Shown here in pieces: positions 10,016 through 19,282 of a stretch of 64,000 nt of DNA (position 1 is the stretch's first letter; each line of letters starts with the position of its first letter). Both the position numbers and the translations under genes were made by a program. Below the pieces are notes generated by a model. That model saw nothing but the letters and a program-made list of their open reading frames with translations, was not told where the DNA came from and did not search any database. The stretch is from assembly GCA_018658605.1 (NCBI GenBank), contig JABHUV010000047.1, positions 1 through 64,000 of the forward strand, in the 5' to 3' direction. This stretch comes from Planctomycetaceae bacterium. GTDB lineage: Bacteria; Planctomycetota; Planctomycetia; Pirellulales; Pirellulaceae.

Positions 10016-12991
10016 TTAGTCCAAATAAATGAACTCATTCAAATTAAACAAGATGCGGCAGAGATTTTCTAGATCATGTTCTCGGGCATATTGTTCAAGT
10101 TCAGATTGTTCTTGCGCTGTGGGCAGTCGTCCAATCATTCGGCTAAAGGCGGTTTGTACTTGACTGGTAATATCTGTCGACGATTGCTGCAATGATTCCG
10201 AAAACTTTTGGCCCATCGCTAAATTAAACTTGTTGTTCAAAAAAGCCAACGCTTGAACCGACGTAATGGTTTCGTCACGCACTGGCGTGCTTTGCGAAGA
10301 ATCGGCACAATCAAGAATCGTCATAAAGGGATCCGGTTGGCTACGAACCACGAAACGATAAACCGCTCGTCGGTAAGACATGGGATTGGTCGGATCGTAT
10401 TTATGATACTCATAATGCGGCGAATGCTGGGGATGCTCTAATTTAAACAAGTAGAACCCAGGGCCGCCCTGTGTGTCATTAAGCACTCCCGTCGCACTCA
10501 GAATTGAATCGCGAATTTCCTCTGCGCTTAAGCGTCGCCGATTCATCCGCCATAAATATTGATTGCTGTTATCAATCAGATGGTTCTTAGTATCATGCTT
10601 AGAGCTCTGCCGATAAACGCTGCTCGTTACGATCAGACGCTGTAGATTTTTTATTGATTGGCCGTTGTCTCTGAACTGCTGCGCCAACCAATCCAATAAT
10701 TCTGGGTGAGTAGGGAGTTGTCCCATCCGGCCAAAATCATTTGGTGAATTGACAATTCCTTTGCCAAAATGATGCTGCCAGATGCGATTGACGATGCTCC
10801 GCCACGTTAATGGTTGCTCCCGCTGCGTTAACCACAACGCTAACGCTGCGCGACGGTCTCCCTCGGCATGATTATCTGCTAACTCGAAGCGCCCCGTCTC
10901 GGATAACACTGCAATAGCCCCTGGCTGCGCTAGGTCTAAGGGATTGCGGATATCGCCCCGCGCTAACACTCGGATTTCTCGCGGGTTACCATTGGTCGAC
11001 TTAAAGTTTCCCTCCGTTTTAAAGTGCGCGGACGCCGCGTAAACCATAGCTCCGGCGGGAATTGCCGCTAGCTCCGAACGCCAAGCTATTTGTTGCTCAC
11101 GTAATTTTTGCAGGCGTGCTTTACGTTCTACTGTATTAGCCTGAGCCCACAATTTCTGAACTTGTTGAGCTGCGGCAAACCACTTTTGTGCTCCGTCGTC
11201 ACTAACGGGTCGTGGCCACAATCCATCGGTAACATTTTGCCGAGCCCACCGTACCGGTGCTTCAATCGAACTGGATGCTGTCACCGCCATTCCGTGTGCG
11301 ATGTTCGCATCATCCTGGTCCAACGCTACAATCTCCGAGAGCACCATAATATAATCGTTGCTGCGCTCGGCTAACTTCGTGGCCGTGACTCGGATATATC
11401 GTATCGGTGATTTTTCGCCGTGGGGTATCTCAAGATACGCGAGTTTCGGATTTGGATAATCTTCTTGGGTGTGATCGAAGATTATTGTGTTGGTGTTAAA
11501 TGATTTATCATTGGAAACCGCCACCTGAAACCGAACAGGAAACCCAAACCCGTCCCCAACGCCAGCATAATCATCGCTCGCTGGATAAAGTCGAATGCGA
11601 GTTATCTCTGTTGTCGATTCTCCTAAATCAACTTGAACCCACTGGGCTTTCGCAGGCGAATCCAAAATGGAGCTATGAAAACCATATGCATCAGGTCGCT
11701 CCGCTCGCTTGATTGCTGGTTGCCACTTATCGCGATTGGCGACCGCAGCGGTATAGTCCGCTCCCGCGGCCTGTTTTATTTCTTGCTCAAGCTGTTTAAT
11801 CTCCGCGGCGGCTGTCGCTAGTTTTGAATTCAGCTGCTGTCGTGTTTTTTCAACTTGCGGATCCGCGTCGTAAACTCGGTCTGCTTTGTCGACTGCGGCA
11901 AACACAGTTTGTAGATTGTAATAATGCTGCTGTGTGATCGCGTCAAATTTATGGTTGTGACAACGGGCACATTGAATCGTCGTACTAATAAATGTATTGA
12001 GTGTATTCGAAACCATTTCATCACGATCAATATTGCGGGCAATCTGGCCATCCAGCTTGGCCTCGGAAACTTCCACATGCCCAATAAAATCCCACGGTCC
12101 AGCGGCGATAAACCCTAAGCCTAATATCCCATCAGCCGTTTGTGGATAAAGCACATCACCAGCAACTTGTTCTTGCACAAATTGCGAATATGGCTTGTCT
12201 TGGTTAAAGCTGCGAATAACATAGTCCCGATAGGGCCAGGCATTGGGTCGTAGTTTGTCTTTGTCATAACCGCACGTGTCAGCGTATTTTACGACATCTA
12301 ACCAGTGCCGGCCCCACTGTTCGCCATAGGCGGGTGATGCCAATAACCGATCGACCAGTTTTGCGTAGGCAAGCGGATCACGGTCGGCAACGAAATCTGT
12401 GATTGCTGCCAGCGTCGGTGGCAATCCCGTCAGATCGTACGTCAACCGCCGAATTAGGCTACGCCTATCCGCGGGGATGGTGGGCGTCAATTGTTTTTCT
12501 ACCAGCTTGCGAATTACAAATTGGTCAATCGGGGACCGACTGGGAAATATGTCGGCAAATGGATTCACTGCTTGTGGTACAGGCACCGTTTCTAGCGGTC
12601 GCCAAGACCACCAATCTTTGTTGGAGACCGCTGGGGCTTTGAGTTTGAAATCTTGCGGCCACCGCGCACCATTGGTGATCCATGTTTCCAGTACTGTTAT
12701 TTGTTCTTTGGTGAGTGGCGGTTTGTCCTTCGGCATTTCTGCCGCTTTAAGAACATTGATGAACTGGCTATTTTCGGGATCGCCCGCTTCGATAAAACCG
12801 CTTGCCTGGATTTCCTCATAGGACTGTAGGGAAAAATCGCCTTTATGGTCGTGGGTATTGTGACAAGCGAAGCAGTGTTGCTGCAGAATCGGAGCAACTT
12901 TATTTTGAAAGTCCTGCAACCACGAATCCTGCTCGTCCGCACAGAGCACGGATGGTGTGATAGCAAGTAGTAATATTACCAGAGATTTCAT
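10016..12991 (-). CDS. PSCyt1 + DUF1549 + discoidin-like + DUF1553 exported protein
   Basis: The product is 991 residues with a signal peptide ending near residue 18. The PSCyt1 domain has CFACHN (Cys40, Cys43, His44). DUF1549 spans about 150-365, with a second CxxCH at 341-345. A predicted coiled coil rich in Gln, Lys and Ala lies at about 380-415. A discoidin (F5/8 type C)-like segment follows at about 430-560 (WVQVDLGESTTEITRIRLYP, RYIRVTATKL), and DUF1553 runs to the C-terminus. The discoidin-like insertion is absent from the sister protein encoded at 1162-3783 and suggests binding to a carbohydrate ligand. The gene precedes its DUF1501 partner and lies 68 bp downstream of an MFS transporter gene. 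Confidence 0.93.
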   Translation of the reverse strand: MKSLVILLLAITPSVLCADEQDSWLQDFQNKVAPILQQHCFACHNTHDHKGDFSLQSYEEIQASGFIEAGDPENSQFINVLKAAEMPKDKPPLTKEQITVLETWITNGARWPQDFKLKAPAVSNKDWWSWRPLETVPVPQAVNPFADIFPSRSPIDQFVIRKLVEKQLTPTIPADRRSLIRRLTYDLTGLPPTLAAITDFVADRDPLAYAKLVDRLLASPAYGEQWGRHWLDVVKYADTCGYDKDKLRPNAWPYRDYVIRSFNQDKPYSQFVQEQVAGDVLYPQTADGILGLGFIAAGPWDFIGHVEVSEAKLDGQIARNIDRDEMVSNTLNTFISTTIQCARCHNHKFDAITQQHYYNLQTVFAAVDKADRVYDADPQVEKTRQQLNSKLATAAAEIKQLEQEIKQAAGADYTAAVANRDKWQPAIKRAERPDAYGFHSSILDSPAKAQWVQVDLGESTTEITRIRLYPASDDYAGVGDGFGFPVRFQVAVSNDKSFNTNTIIFDHTQEDYPNPKLAYLEIPHGEKSPIRYIRVTATKLAERSNDYIMVLSEIVALDQDDANIAHGMAVTASSSIEAPVRWARQNVTDGLWPRPVSDDGAQKWFAAAQQVQKLWAQANTVERKARLQKLREQQIAWRSELAAIPAGAMVYAASAHFKTEGNFKSTNGNPREIRVLARGDIRNPLDLAQPGAIAVLSETGRFELADNHAEGDRRAALALWLTQREQPLTWRSIVNRIWQHHFGKGIVNSPNDFGRMGQLPTHPELLDWLAQQFRDNGQSIKNLQRLIVTSSVYRQSSKHDTKNHLIDNSNQYLWRMNRRRLSAEEIRDSILSATGVLNDTQGGPGFYLFKLEHPQHSPHYEYHKYDPTNPMSYRRAVYRFVVRSQPDPFMTILDCADSSQSTPVRDETITSVQALAFLNNKFNLAMGQKFSESLQQSSTDITSQVQTAFSRMIGRLPTAQEQSELEQYAREHDLENLCRILFNLNEFIYLD

Positions 12992-13059
12992 ATCTCTTAG
13001 AATAACAGATGCTGTGTGCTAATTCGTGGAGATTGAGGGTGGTCGCTCGGATATAAATT

Positions 13060-14475
13060 TTATTGGCTGATTCCCGGATCCAACAATTGCGCTTTACGCT
13101 TCTCAACATCGTCGGCATTAACGAACAGCAGCAGCAAGGATGTGGCTGCGGTCACGATGCCCATTACCAGAAAGGAATTTGGCACGCCAAACGCAGTTTC
13201 TACGTCTCCGGCTATTTTATTGCCAATAACATGACCAATATTTGATAGTGTCATGTAGATCGTAAACATGGTGGCCGAAGAATTTGTCCATGACATCTTC
13301 ATCGAATCCGCAATGTAGTTCACAACAAAAATAGATAACAACGGTTTATATCCCACCGTATAACACCAAACAATATAATTATCCCACGTCCCGTCTGCTG
13401 CCCATTGTGTTTCAAGCCCATCACCCCAATGATCCACACTTAAAGCAAAGCCGATCGACAACAAACCATAGCCAATCAATCCGATTACCATCATTGGTTT
13501 TCGGCCGAAGCGGTCACCAAGCCACCCAGCACACACTGCCATCAGACATTCTGGTATTCCGGCAAGTCCCATAACGTGTGATGTGTGGATAGAACTCCAA
13601 CCAATCTGCTGATTGCAAACCGTCTTCAGCGTCGTTTCCATCACTCCCCAGCCAATCAAGCTGATGAGAATCATCGCGGAATAAAACAATGTGGTGCGCA
13701 AAGAAAAACCCAGCAGTAAATCTCGCACAATTTCGCTGATGGGCCGAGTAACAATTGTGCCCTTTCCATGCCAGTTGTTTGAGGTATGCCAGTGGAGTGA
13801 CATTTTTGGCTCGTGCGTGAATTCTGTGGCACCACCTTTGCTCCAAGGAAATCGCTTTTCGCCTTTTCGTTCGACACAAAATAGTGGGAACAGCATGATG
13901 ACAAACAACACGGCCATTTGAGCTAGCACGGCACCACGGATTCCGTATTCGTCCATCACGGATGCTAAAATCGCGGCACCAGCAGACAACCCTAATATCT
14001 TGCTCGCCCACATCAAGCCGTTAACTCGGCCCTGTTCTTCGGTCGGTAAAATATCCACTGCCAACGCATCTGTACATACGTCTTGCAAAACTACAAAAAT
14101 GTTGTGGACAAAGAAAATCCACAGCAAATATTTAAACGAGACTTTTATGTCCATATTGTCACCCGCTAGATAAGGCTCTATGACAATGATCCCTATCAAG
14201 CTAAGTGTCATCAGCAACTGGGCGAGCAAAATCCACGGGCGCCGTTTGCCCATGGACTTGAGTTGTAATGAGTCGATCACGGGCGCCCAGATAATTTTGA
14301 ACGTCCATGGTAATAATGTGAAAGCCGTTAGTTCACCCACTTCAGCCGTCGACAGTCCATTGCTAGACATATAATTTGCCAGCGTGATCGTCATAAATCC
14401 CCAGGGTATTCCCTGAGCTAGATAGAGCGCACAGAGAGTGGAAATTCGCTGAGCTCGATTGTCGGCTAATGCCAT
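13060..14475 (-). CDS. MFS transporter, AmpG/PAT-like
   Basis: The product is 471 residues with about twelve hydrophobic segments. The N-terminal LYLAQGIPWGFMTITLANYM and APVIDSLQLKSMGKRRPWIL stretches match the AmpG/peptide-acetyl-CoA transporter branch of the major facilitator superfamily. The FGRKPMM motif after TM8 is a typical MFS loop. AmpG imports anhydromuropeptides in enterobacteria, but here the neighbours suggest uptake of a sugar or oligosaccharide made by the exported enzymes downstream. That substrate assignment is inference. A GGAAG lies 11 bases before the ATG. It is the first gene of the minus-strand cluster. Confidence 0.85.
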   Translation of the reverse strand: MALADNRAQRISTLCALYLAQGIPWGFMTITLANYMSSNGLSTAEVGELTAFTLLPWTFKIIWAPVIDSLQLKSMGKRRPWILLAQLLMTLSLIGIIVIEPYLAGDNMDIKVSFKYLLWIFFVHNIFVVLQDVCTDALAVDILPTEEQGRVNGLMWASKILGLSAGAAILASVMDEYGIRGAVLAQMAVLFVIMLFPLFCVERKGEKRFPWSKGGATEFTHEPKMSLHWHTSNNWHGKGTIVTRPISEIVRDLLLGFSLRTTLFYSAMILISLIGWGVMETTLKTVCNQQIGWSSIHTSHVMGLAGIPECLMAVCAGWLGDRFGRKPMMVIGLIGYGLLSIGFALSVDHWGDGLETQWAADGTWDNYIVWCYTVGYKPLLSIFVVNYIADSMKMSWTNSSATMFTIYMTLSNIGHVIGNKIAGDVETAFGVPNSFLVMGIVTAATSLLLLFVNADDVEKRKAQLLDPGISQ

Positions 14476-14634
14476 ATGACTAGATCTTCCACAAAAACTG
14501 TGCGTCTATTTTTCTGCGGGCTCCATATTTGATAGGCCCTGCAAACGACCATCTAACAGTATGACTGATTCAGGGCGGAAAGTCGAATTTTCTATGCCGG
14601 ATTAACCTCGAGCGTAGCAGTCCCAGCCGCGCAT

Positions 14635-14665
14635 AAAAAACGACCCGCCGAAACAGGTCGTTTTA
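14635..14665 (-). terminator. Intrinsic terminator after the lone atpE gene
   Basis: AAAACGACC (14637-14645) pairs perfectly with GGTCGTTTT (14656-14664) across a 10-base loop. On the minus strand the hairpin begins about 35 bases after the atpE stop and ends in a T run (14635-14640), as a Rho-independent terminator should. It isolates atpE from the MFS gene. Confidence 0.85.
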
Positions 14666-14699
14666 GTAGATTGTGTTTGGACACGAAGTCCTCCGCTAC

Positions 14700-15005
14700 T
14701 TAGCTCATGCAAATAAACAAGGCAAAGAACGTAAAACCTTCAATCAGAGCAGCGGCGATAATCATCGCAGTCTGAATTTGGCCTGCCACCTCTGGTTGAC
14801 GAGCCATGCCTTCAAAGGCTGAGGCTGCTAGTCTACCAATCCCGCCGCCTGAACCGATACAAACAAGTCCGGCACCAACAGCACCAAGGCCACCCATTAT
14901 AGCAGCTACATCCGTAGCTCCATTGCCTTCTTGTGCAAAAGCAGGTACTGCCATCATTAATACAGCACCAAGGCTGTACATTCCAATTTTTGCAAATTTA
15001 TTCAC
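14700..15005 (-). CDS. atpE: ATP synthase F0 subunit c, with N-terminal signal-like extension
   Basis: The product is 101 residues. The GTG start at 15005 has AGGAGA eight bases upstream. After a signal-peptide-like N-terminus (residues 1-24, ending in FAQ), two long hydrophobic helices form the c-subunit hairpin. The loop carries the ARQPE motif (MARQPEVAGQIQ), and the second helix carries the ion-binding carboxylate in AALIEGFTFFAL. The residue after the Glu is Gly and there is no Gln at the typical sodium position, which favours proton coupling (inference). No other ATP synthase gene lies within the window, so this is a stand-alone copy between a transporter cluster and a sugar ABC operon, with its own terminator. 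Confidence 0.93.
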   Translation of the reverse strand: MNKFAKIGMYSLGAVLMMAVPAFAQEGNGATDVAAIMGGLGAVGAGLVCIGSGGGIGRLAASAFEGMARQPEVAGQIQTAMIIAAALIEGFTFFALFICMS

Positions 15006-15170
15006 GAAACTATCTCCTACAAAATCTAAAGTCTAGAGGTGGTCTTTTTTACAGCAAGTCGTTACTGCAAGCCAAATATATTGTTGTTATTTTCTGTTTT
15101 CACCTTCCAAAAGCCGCTCCACATAAATGCACTTATCGTGCTTTTAAGACAAACTAACTATGGGGCAAAA

Positions 15171-15227
15171 CAATAAACTACTTGCCGATACTAGTGCCTG
15201 TCAACCACCTGTGAAGATAGTTTATTG
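15171..15227. repeat. Perfect 10-bp inverted repeat in the atpE upstream region
   Basis: CAATAAACTA (15171-15180) and TAGTTTATTG (15218-15227) are exact inverted copies 37 bp apart. They bracket a TTGACA on the minus strand (15199-15204) that could be the atpE -35 box, and they lie just after the stop of the ABC permease gene. They could be an operator or a weak terminator of the ABC operon. The rest of this 252-bp gap shows nothing else I can name. Confidence 0.4.
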
Positions 15228-15257
15228 AGTTTTGAGAGAAACTGTTCAAATCCTTTA

Positions 15258-16631
15258 TTATTGGCTTGCGATGCCTGGGTTTATAACCTTTTTCTTAAGC
15301 TGGTCTACCACAACGGCGACTAAGATCAATGCTCCGTAAATCACCATTTGTCGATATGAATCCACTCCAGCCATATTCAACCCATTTTGGATAACACCCA
15401 AAATCAAGGCGCCAATTAACGTCCCAATAATCTTGCCCTCGCCACCCATTAAGCTCGTACCACCAACCACAACGGCGGCAATCACTTGCAGTTCGTAGAA
15501 CTCGCCAGCCTTGGGCCGGCCAGTCAAAAAATGGGATGAGTCTAACACACCTGCGATACCTGCGCACAAGCCACACACGATATAGACCGTGATCAACACG
15601 GCCATCACTGGCACTCCGGACAGTCGCGCTGCGGACACATTGCCGCCGACGGCGTAGACATACCTTCCAAATGGAGTATGTGTCATGACAACGTGAGCGG
15701 TAATAAACAGAACTACCATTAAAATGATCTGGCTGGAAACGCCCAACACAGAAGCATCATAAAGACTGCTAATTGCTGGCGCATCTATCTTAACGGCGTC
15801 CGCTCCACCAGCCAAAATATAACATGCCCCCCGAGCAACCATCATCAGCCCCAGCGTGGCCACAAACGGCGGGATCTTAAAAACTGTAATTAACAAACCG
15901 GCCACTGCGCCGACTAAGGCACAAACCAACATTGCAATTCCGAAGGCTAGTGCGACTGAACCACCATGCGCTTCTGTGCCGCCTAAATAATCCCGCAAAC
16001 TGACTGCTGTTACCACAGCGGCGAGTGCCATCAAACTGCCCACCGACAAATCAATGCCGGCCGTGATAATAACCAAAGTCATGCCAATCGCCATTATCGC
16101 AATTGGAGCGTTTTGATTCAAAATACTCAACAAATTATTTTTGGTCAGAAAGGATGGCCAGCGGTAGCTCGGTGGTCTAATTACCTTAATCGGTTTTTCG
16201 CTGACCTTCGCCAGTCTTGTCGCGCTCAAAACTTCCCATTGCGAAGCAAATTGGTGAGTCGCTATTACGTCAACATCGTCCCCCGCAGCCAAAACCTGAG
16301 TAAGTTGCAAGATTACACGTCGCGGCGTGCCACTTGCTATGCCAATAACATTTCCACCCCCCGCAACCAGCTCATCATTAAGCGCTTGCGCAAATGCTCG
16401 ATCCGCCGCTGTGTCACGTACAACAATTAAGACTCTTGGCTCCGTTCCATATTTCTGTAGCGAGAGTTTAGCTAGCTGCCGGCCAGCCGCTGAATCTTCT
16501 GGGTGTATGTCCGTTACCGTCAATGCACTAATCGCTGTACAAAGCAACAGCAACACTAACAGCATTCCGTGGTCCACGATTAGTTTCTTAATAGACCATT
16601 TTCTTGTTGGTGCGATTTTAGGGGCCATCAT
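15258..16631 (-). CDS. Ribose-type sugar ABC transporter permease with an unusual N-terminal insertion
   Basis: The product is 457 residues, against about 320 for RbsC-type permeases. From about residue 160 onward it is an ordinary family member: NAPIAIMAIGMTLVIITAGIDLSVGSLMAL, the KIPPFVATLGLM stretch and the VVGGTSLMGGEGKIIGTLIGA loop that contacts the ATPase. Between the first membrane helix (22-38) and the second lies about 120 residues of soluble sequence, with alternating beta/alpha character (RVLIVVRDTAADRAFAQAL, GNVIGIASGTPRRVILQLTQ). It resembles half of a periplasmic-binding-protein lobe. The gene overlaps the ATPase gene by 4 bp (ATGA) and closes the operon. Confidence 0.9.
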   Translation of the reverse strand: MMAPKIAPTRKWSIKKLIVDHGMLLVLLLLCTAISALTVTDIHPEDSAAGRQLAKLSLQKYGTEPRVLIVVRDTAADRAFAQALNDELVAGGGNVIGIASGTPRRVILQLTQVLAAGDDVDVIATHQFASQWEVLSATRLAKVSEKPIKVIRPPSYRWPSFLTKNNLLSILNQNAPIAIMAIGMTLVIITAGIDLSVGSLMALAAVVTAVSLRDYLGGTEAHGGSVALAFGIAMLVCALVGAVAGLLITVFKIPPFVATLGLMMVARGACYILAGGADAVKIDAPAISSLYDASVLGVSSQIILMVVLFITAHVVMTHTPFGRYVYAVGGNVSAARLSGVPVMAVLITVYIVCGLCAGIAGVLDSSHFLTGRPKAGEFYELQVIAAVVVGGTSLMGGEGKIIGTLIGALILGVIQNGLNMAGVDSYRQMVIYGALILVAVVVDQLKKKVINPGIASQ

Positions 16632-18163
16632 GATTGCACCGCCATCGGCTGCTCTAGTGGTTGGGAGCTAGTTGCGTAACGCATGATATCTTCTGGAGTA
16701 ACATTTTGCGGCGACGATTTAACATCCAGGATACCCGTTACCTGTCCTTCGCGCATTACAACAATTCGATCACTCATAGCTAACACCTCTGGTAAATCTG
16801 AGCTGATCATAACAATTGCTTTGCCTTGTTCTGACAATTTATTCAACAATTGATAGATCTCATAGCGGGCGCCGACATCAATCCCCCGCGTTGGCTCATC
16901 AAAAATAATGACATCCGCGGTACTTTGCAGCCATTTTGCGAGCACCACTTTTTGTTGGTTTCCGCCGGATAACGTTTCCGCTCGTTGCTGAGCATCTGAA
17001 ATGCGAATGTTTAGCGTTTCACAATAATGTTGAAACCTATTTTGCTCGCGGCGGTGAACCAGCATCCCTTTTGATGAAAAGTCGCCCATATTCGGAAGCC
17101 CAAAGTTGTGCTGCGTTGATTGACTCAGGATTAGCCCCTGGCTCTTTCTATCTTCAGTCAACAGACAAATCCCAGCGGCAATCGCTTGCCGTGGGGATTT
17201 CAAGCTCAGCACCACGCCGTCCAGCGTTATTGTCCCTTGATCCGGTAAATCAGCAGCAAATAGCATTCGAGCAACTTCTGTTCGCCCAGCGCCAACTAGG
17301 CCCGCAATGCCCAGCACCTCTCCTCGGTGAACCGTAAAGGACACTTTCTCGACAGCCGTACCGCGGGTTAATCCGTCAACCTGCAATCGTGGCTCACCAA
17401 TCACCGAGCACCGCGGCGGAAACTCTTCGTCAAGCGAACGCCCCACCATATTTTCAATGATTTTATCGCGGTTCAAATCTGCCGCTGGTTGCGTTGTAAT
17501 ATGCTCGCCATCTCGCAGTATCATAATGCGATCGGCCAGTTGTTCAACTTCGTTGAGGCGATGGGTAATATAGATTATGCCAATTCCTTGACTTCGTAAT
17601 TCCTCAACGATACCAAACAAGCCCTCGGCTTCTCGGGGTGACAAGGCTGCGCTGGGTTCATCCATCACCATGATTTTTGTATTTAAAGCTAAGGCCTTAG
17701 CTATCTCTACCACTTGCTGGTCCGCAACGCTTAACTCACTACAAAGCTTATCTGGATCTAATTGGCTACCAATCCGATTCAACAATGCTATTGCTCGCGC
17801 ACATTCAGCTTTTTGTGAAATTGGTTTTAGCCATTGCCGGTCGTGGCCTAAGAAGATGTTCTCTCTAACTTTCAATGTTGGGATCAGCGTAAATTCTTGA
17901 TAAATAACACTTATCCCCAATTGTCGAGCATCGCGTGGATTGGCAATCGTTACGCGTTCACCGTCAAGTCTAAAGCTACCGCGATCACTTTGATGAACCC
18001 CGCCAAGCGTTTTTATAAGCGTACTTTTACCGGCACCGTTTTCACCCAGCAATGCCAATACTTCGCCACGAGCAAGGGTTAAAGATACGTCGGACAACGC
18101 CCGTACGCCTGGATAACTCTTTGTTAACCCTTTGATTTCCAGCAGCGGTGGAGTGACTGACAT
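16628..18163 (-). CDS. Sugar ABC transporter ATP-binding protein, RbsA-like, two nucleotide-binding domains
   Basis: The product is 511 residues with two tandem ABC domains. The first has Walker A GENGAGKS and Walker B VMVMDEPSAALS, with an ELSVADQQVVEIAKAL signature. The second has a relaxed Walker A-like GLVGAGRTE, the LSGGNQQKV signature and IIFDEPTRGIDVGA. This is the standard architecture of CUT2 family ATPases for ribose, xylose or similar monosaccharides. The start abuts the stop of the binding protein gene (18164) with no gap, and the stop overlaps the permease start, so the three are translationally coupled. The exact sugar is unknown. Confidence 0.95.
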   Translation of the reverse strand: MSVTPPLLEIKGLTKSYPGVRALSDVSLTLARGEVLALLGENGAGKSTLIKTLGGVHQSDRGSFRLDGERVTIANPRDARQLGISVIYQEFTLIPTLKVRENIFLGHDRQWLKPISQKAECARAIALLNRIGSQLDPDKLCSELSVADQQVVEIAKALALNTKIMVMDEPSAALSPREAEGLFGIVEELRSQGIGIIYITHRLNEVEQLADRIMILRDGEHITTQPAADLNRDKIIENMVGRSLDEEFPPRCSVIGEPRLQVDGLTRGTAVEKVSFTVHRGEVLGIAGLVGAGRTEVARMLFAADLPDQGTITLDGVVLSLKSPRQAIAAGICLLTEDRKSQGLILSQSTQHNFGLPNMGDFSSKGMLVHRREQNRFQHYCETLNIRISDAQQRAETLSGGNQQKVVLAKWLQSTADVIIFDEPTRGIDVGARYEIYQLLNKLSEQGKAIVMISSDLPEVLAMSDRIVVMREGQVTGILDVKSSPQNVTPEDIMRYATSSQPLEQPMAVQS

Positions 18164-19189
18164 TTATTGTTCCAACTGCAAGTCCGGATCGGATTTTGCA
18201 TCGGCTTGGCGATACAGGGATGTGGGAATGAGCTCGACTTGTTCATATTCTTCACCAGCTTGAAAAGCTGTAAATTTTTCCATAATGACTTTTCCCATTT
18301 TCTTCGGAAACTGAATCGGGTCTGCATATATTTTTCCCTCAGCGATCGCTTGTTTACCAGCCAATGCGCCATCGAAGCCTACAATCGAAATCAACTCCGC
18401 TTTCTGTGCTTCATCTATCGCGTCCCACGCACCTAAGGCTGATGGATCGTTAATCGCAAAAATTCCACGAAGATTCGGATGAGCCTGCAAACTATCTACA
18501 GTCGCTCGGTAGCCGATACTTTGATCACCACCACCGTTAATTTCGCTAACGATTGTTATCTGTCCCGATTCACGGCCTTCGTTGTGGCCGGCGATTACCT
18601 TTTTAAAGCCCTGCACCCTTAATACACAAGAGTTTGCCTGCTTGAAATCCAAAACTAATATCTCCCCGCCTTCATCGCCTAGGGTTTCAATCATTGCTTG
18701 GCCTGCAAGCTCCCCACCCTGAAAATTATCGGTACCAATATGCCCTGCAATCTCAATGCCATCCGCCACGCATTGTAGATCACACGTAAAAACCGGAATT
18801 CCCGCTTCATTGGCTTGTTTAATCGCCGGACCTATTGCCAATCGATCCGTCGGGTTTAATACGATTGCCGCTACACCTTGACTAATAAAATCTTCTATTT
18901 GGTTCGCCTGCCGTTTTACGTCAGAATCGGCGTCCATCGTAATGACTTCATAGTCTTCCGACTTGGCTGCGGATGTCAAGCTTTGTGAAATCACAACAAA
19001 AAATGGGTTTTTGAGGCTCATTGCCGAATAGCCTATTTTGCCTTTGCCGGATAGCGCTTCGCTTGGGCTTTCTTCATTGCTCGGGTGTGTTGCTGAGGCA
19101 GAAGGTTCGACCTCAATTGATGTATCCGCTGAACAGCCATACAAAAATGCGATCGATAACAATAATAAAAACGGTGTTAATTTATTCAT
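18164..19189 (-). CDS. Sugar ABC transporter substrate-binding lipoprotein (ribose/RbsB-like)
   Basis: The product is 341 residues with a lipobox LYGC at residues 16-19, so it is probably lipid-anchored after Lgt/LspA processing. A short Ser/Pro-rich linker is followed by a type I periplasmic-binding fold (peripla_BP_4): GKIGYSAMSLKNPFFVVISQ, FISQGVAAIVLNPTD, GIPVFTCDLQC, HIGTDNFQGGELAGQAMI, GIFAINDPSALGA. These are hallmark ribose/galactose-binding protein motifs. It is the first gene of a three-gene importer operon. No sugar kinase or regulator gene is adjacent, so the ligand cannot be deduced. Confidence 0.94.
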   Translation of the reverse strand: MNKLTPFLLLLSIAFLYGCSADTSIEVEPSASATHPSNEESPSEALSGKGKIGYSAMSLKNPFFVVISQSLTSAAKSEDYEVITMDADSDVKRQANQIEDFISQGVAAIVLNPTDRLAIGPAIKQANEAGIPVFTCDLQCVADGIEIAGHIGTDNFQGGELAGQAMIETLGDEGGEILVLDFKQANSCVLRVQGFKKVIAGHNEGRESGQITIVSEINGGGDQSIGYRATVDSLQAHPNLRGIFAINDPSALGAWDAIDEAQKAELISIVGFDGALAGKQAIAEGKIYADPIQFPKKMGKVIMEKFTAFQAGEEYEQVELIPTSLYRQADAKSDPDLQLEQ

Positions 19190-19282
19190 TAGAAGTTTTA
19201 CTACTCGTTAAAAAGGGCCTTTGGGTTGGCTAGCTATTTACTTAGTGTAATGGACGTTCGTACACAGCGGTGGATTCTCATT

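Noticed and set aside
13514..14011. 165-residue minus-strand frame inside the MFS transporter gene
   Set aside because: It is a different frame of the transporter, whose membrane helices continue unbroken through the same bases.
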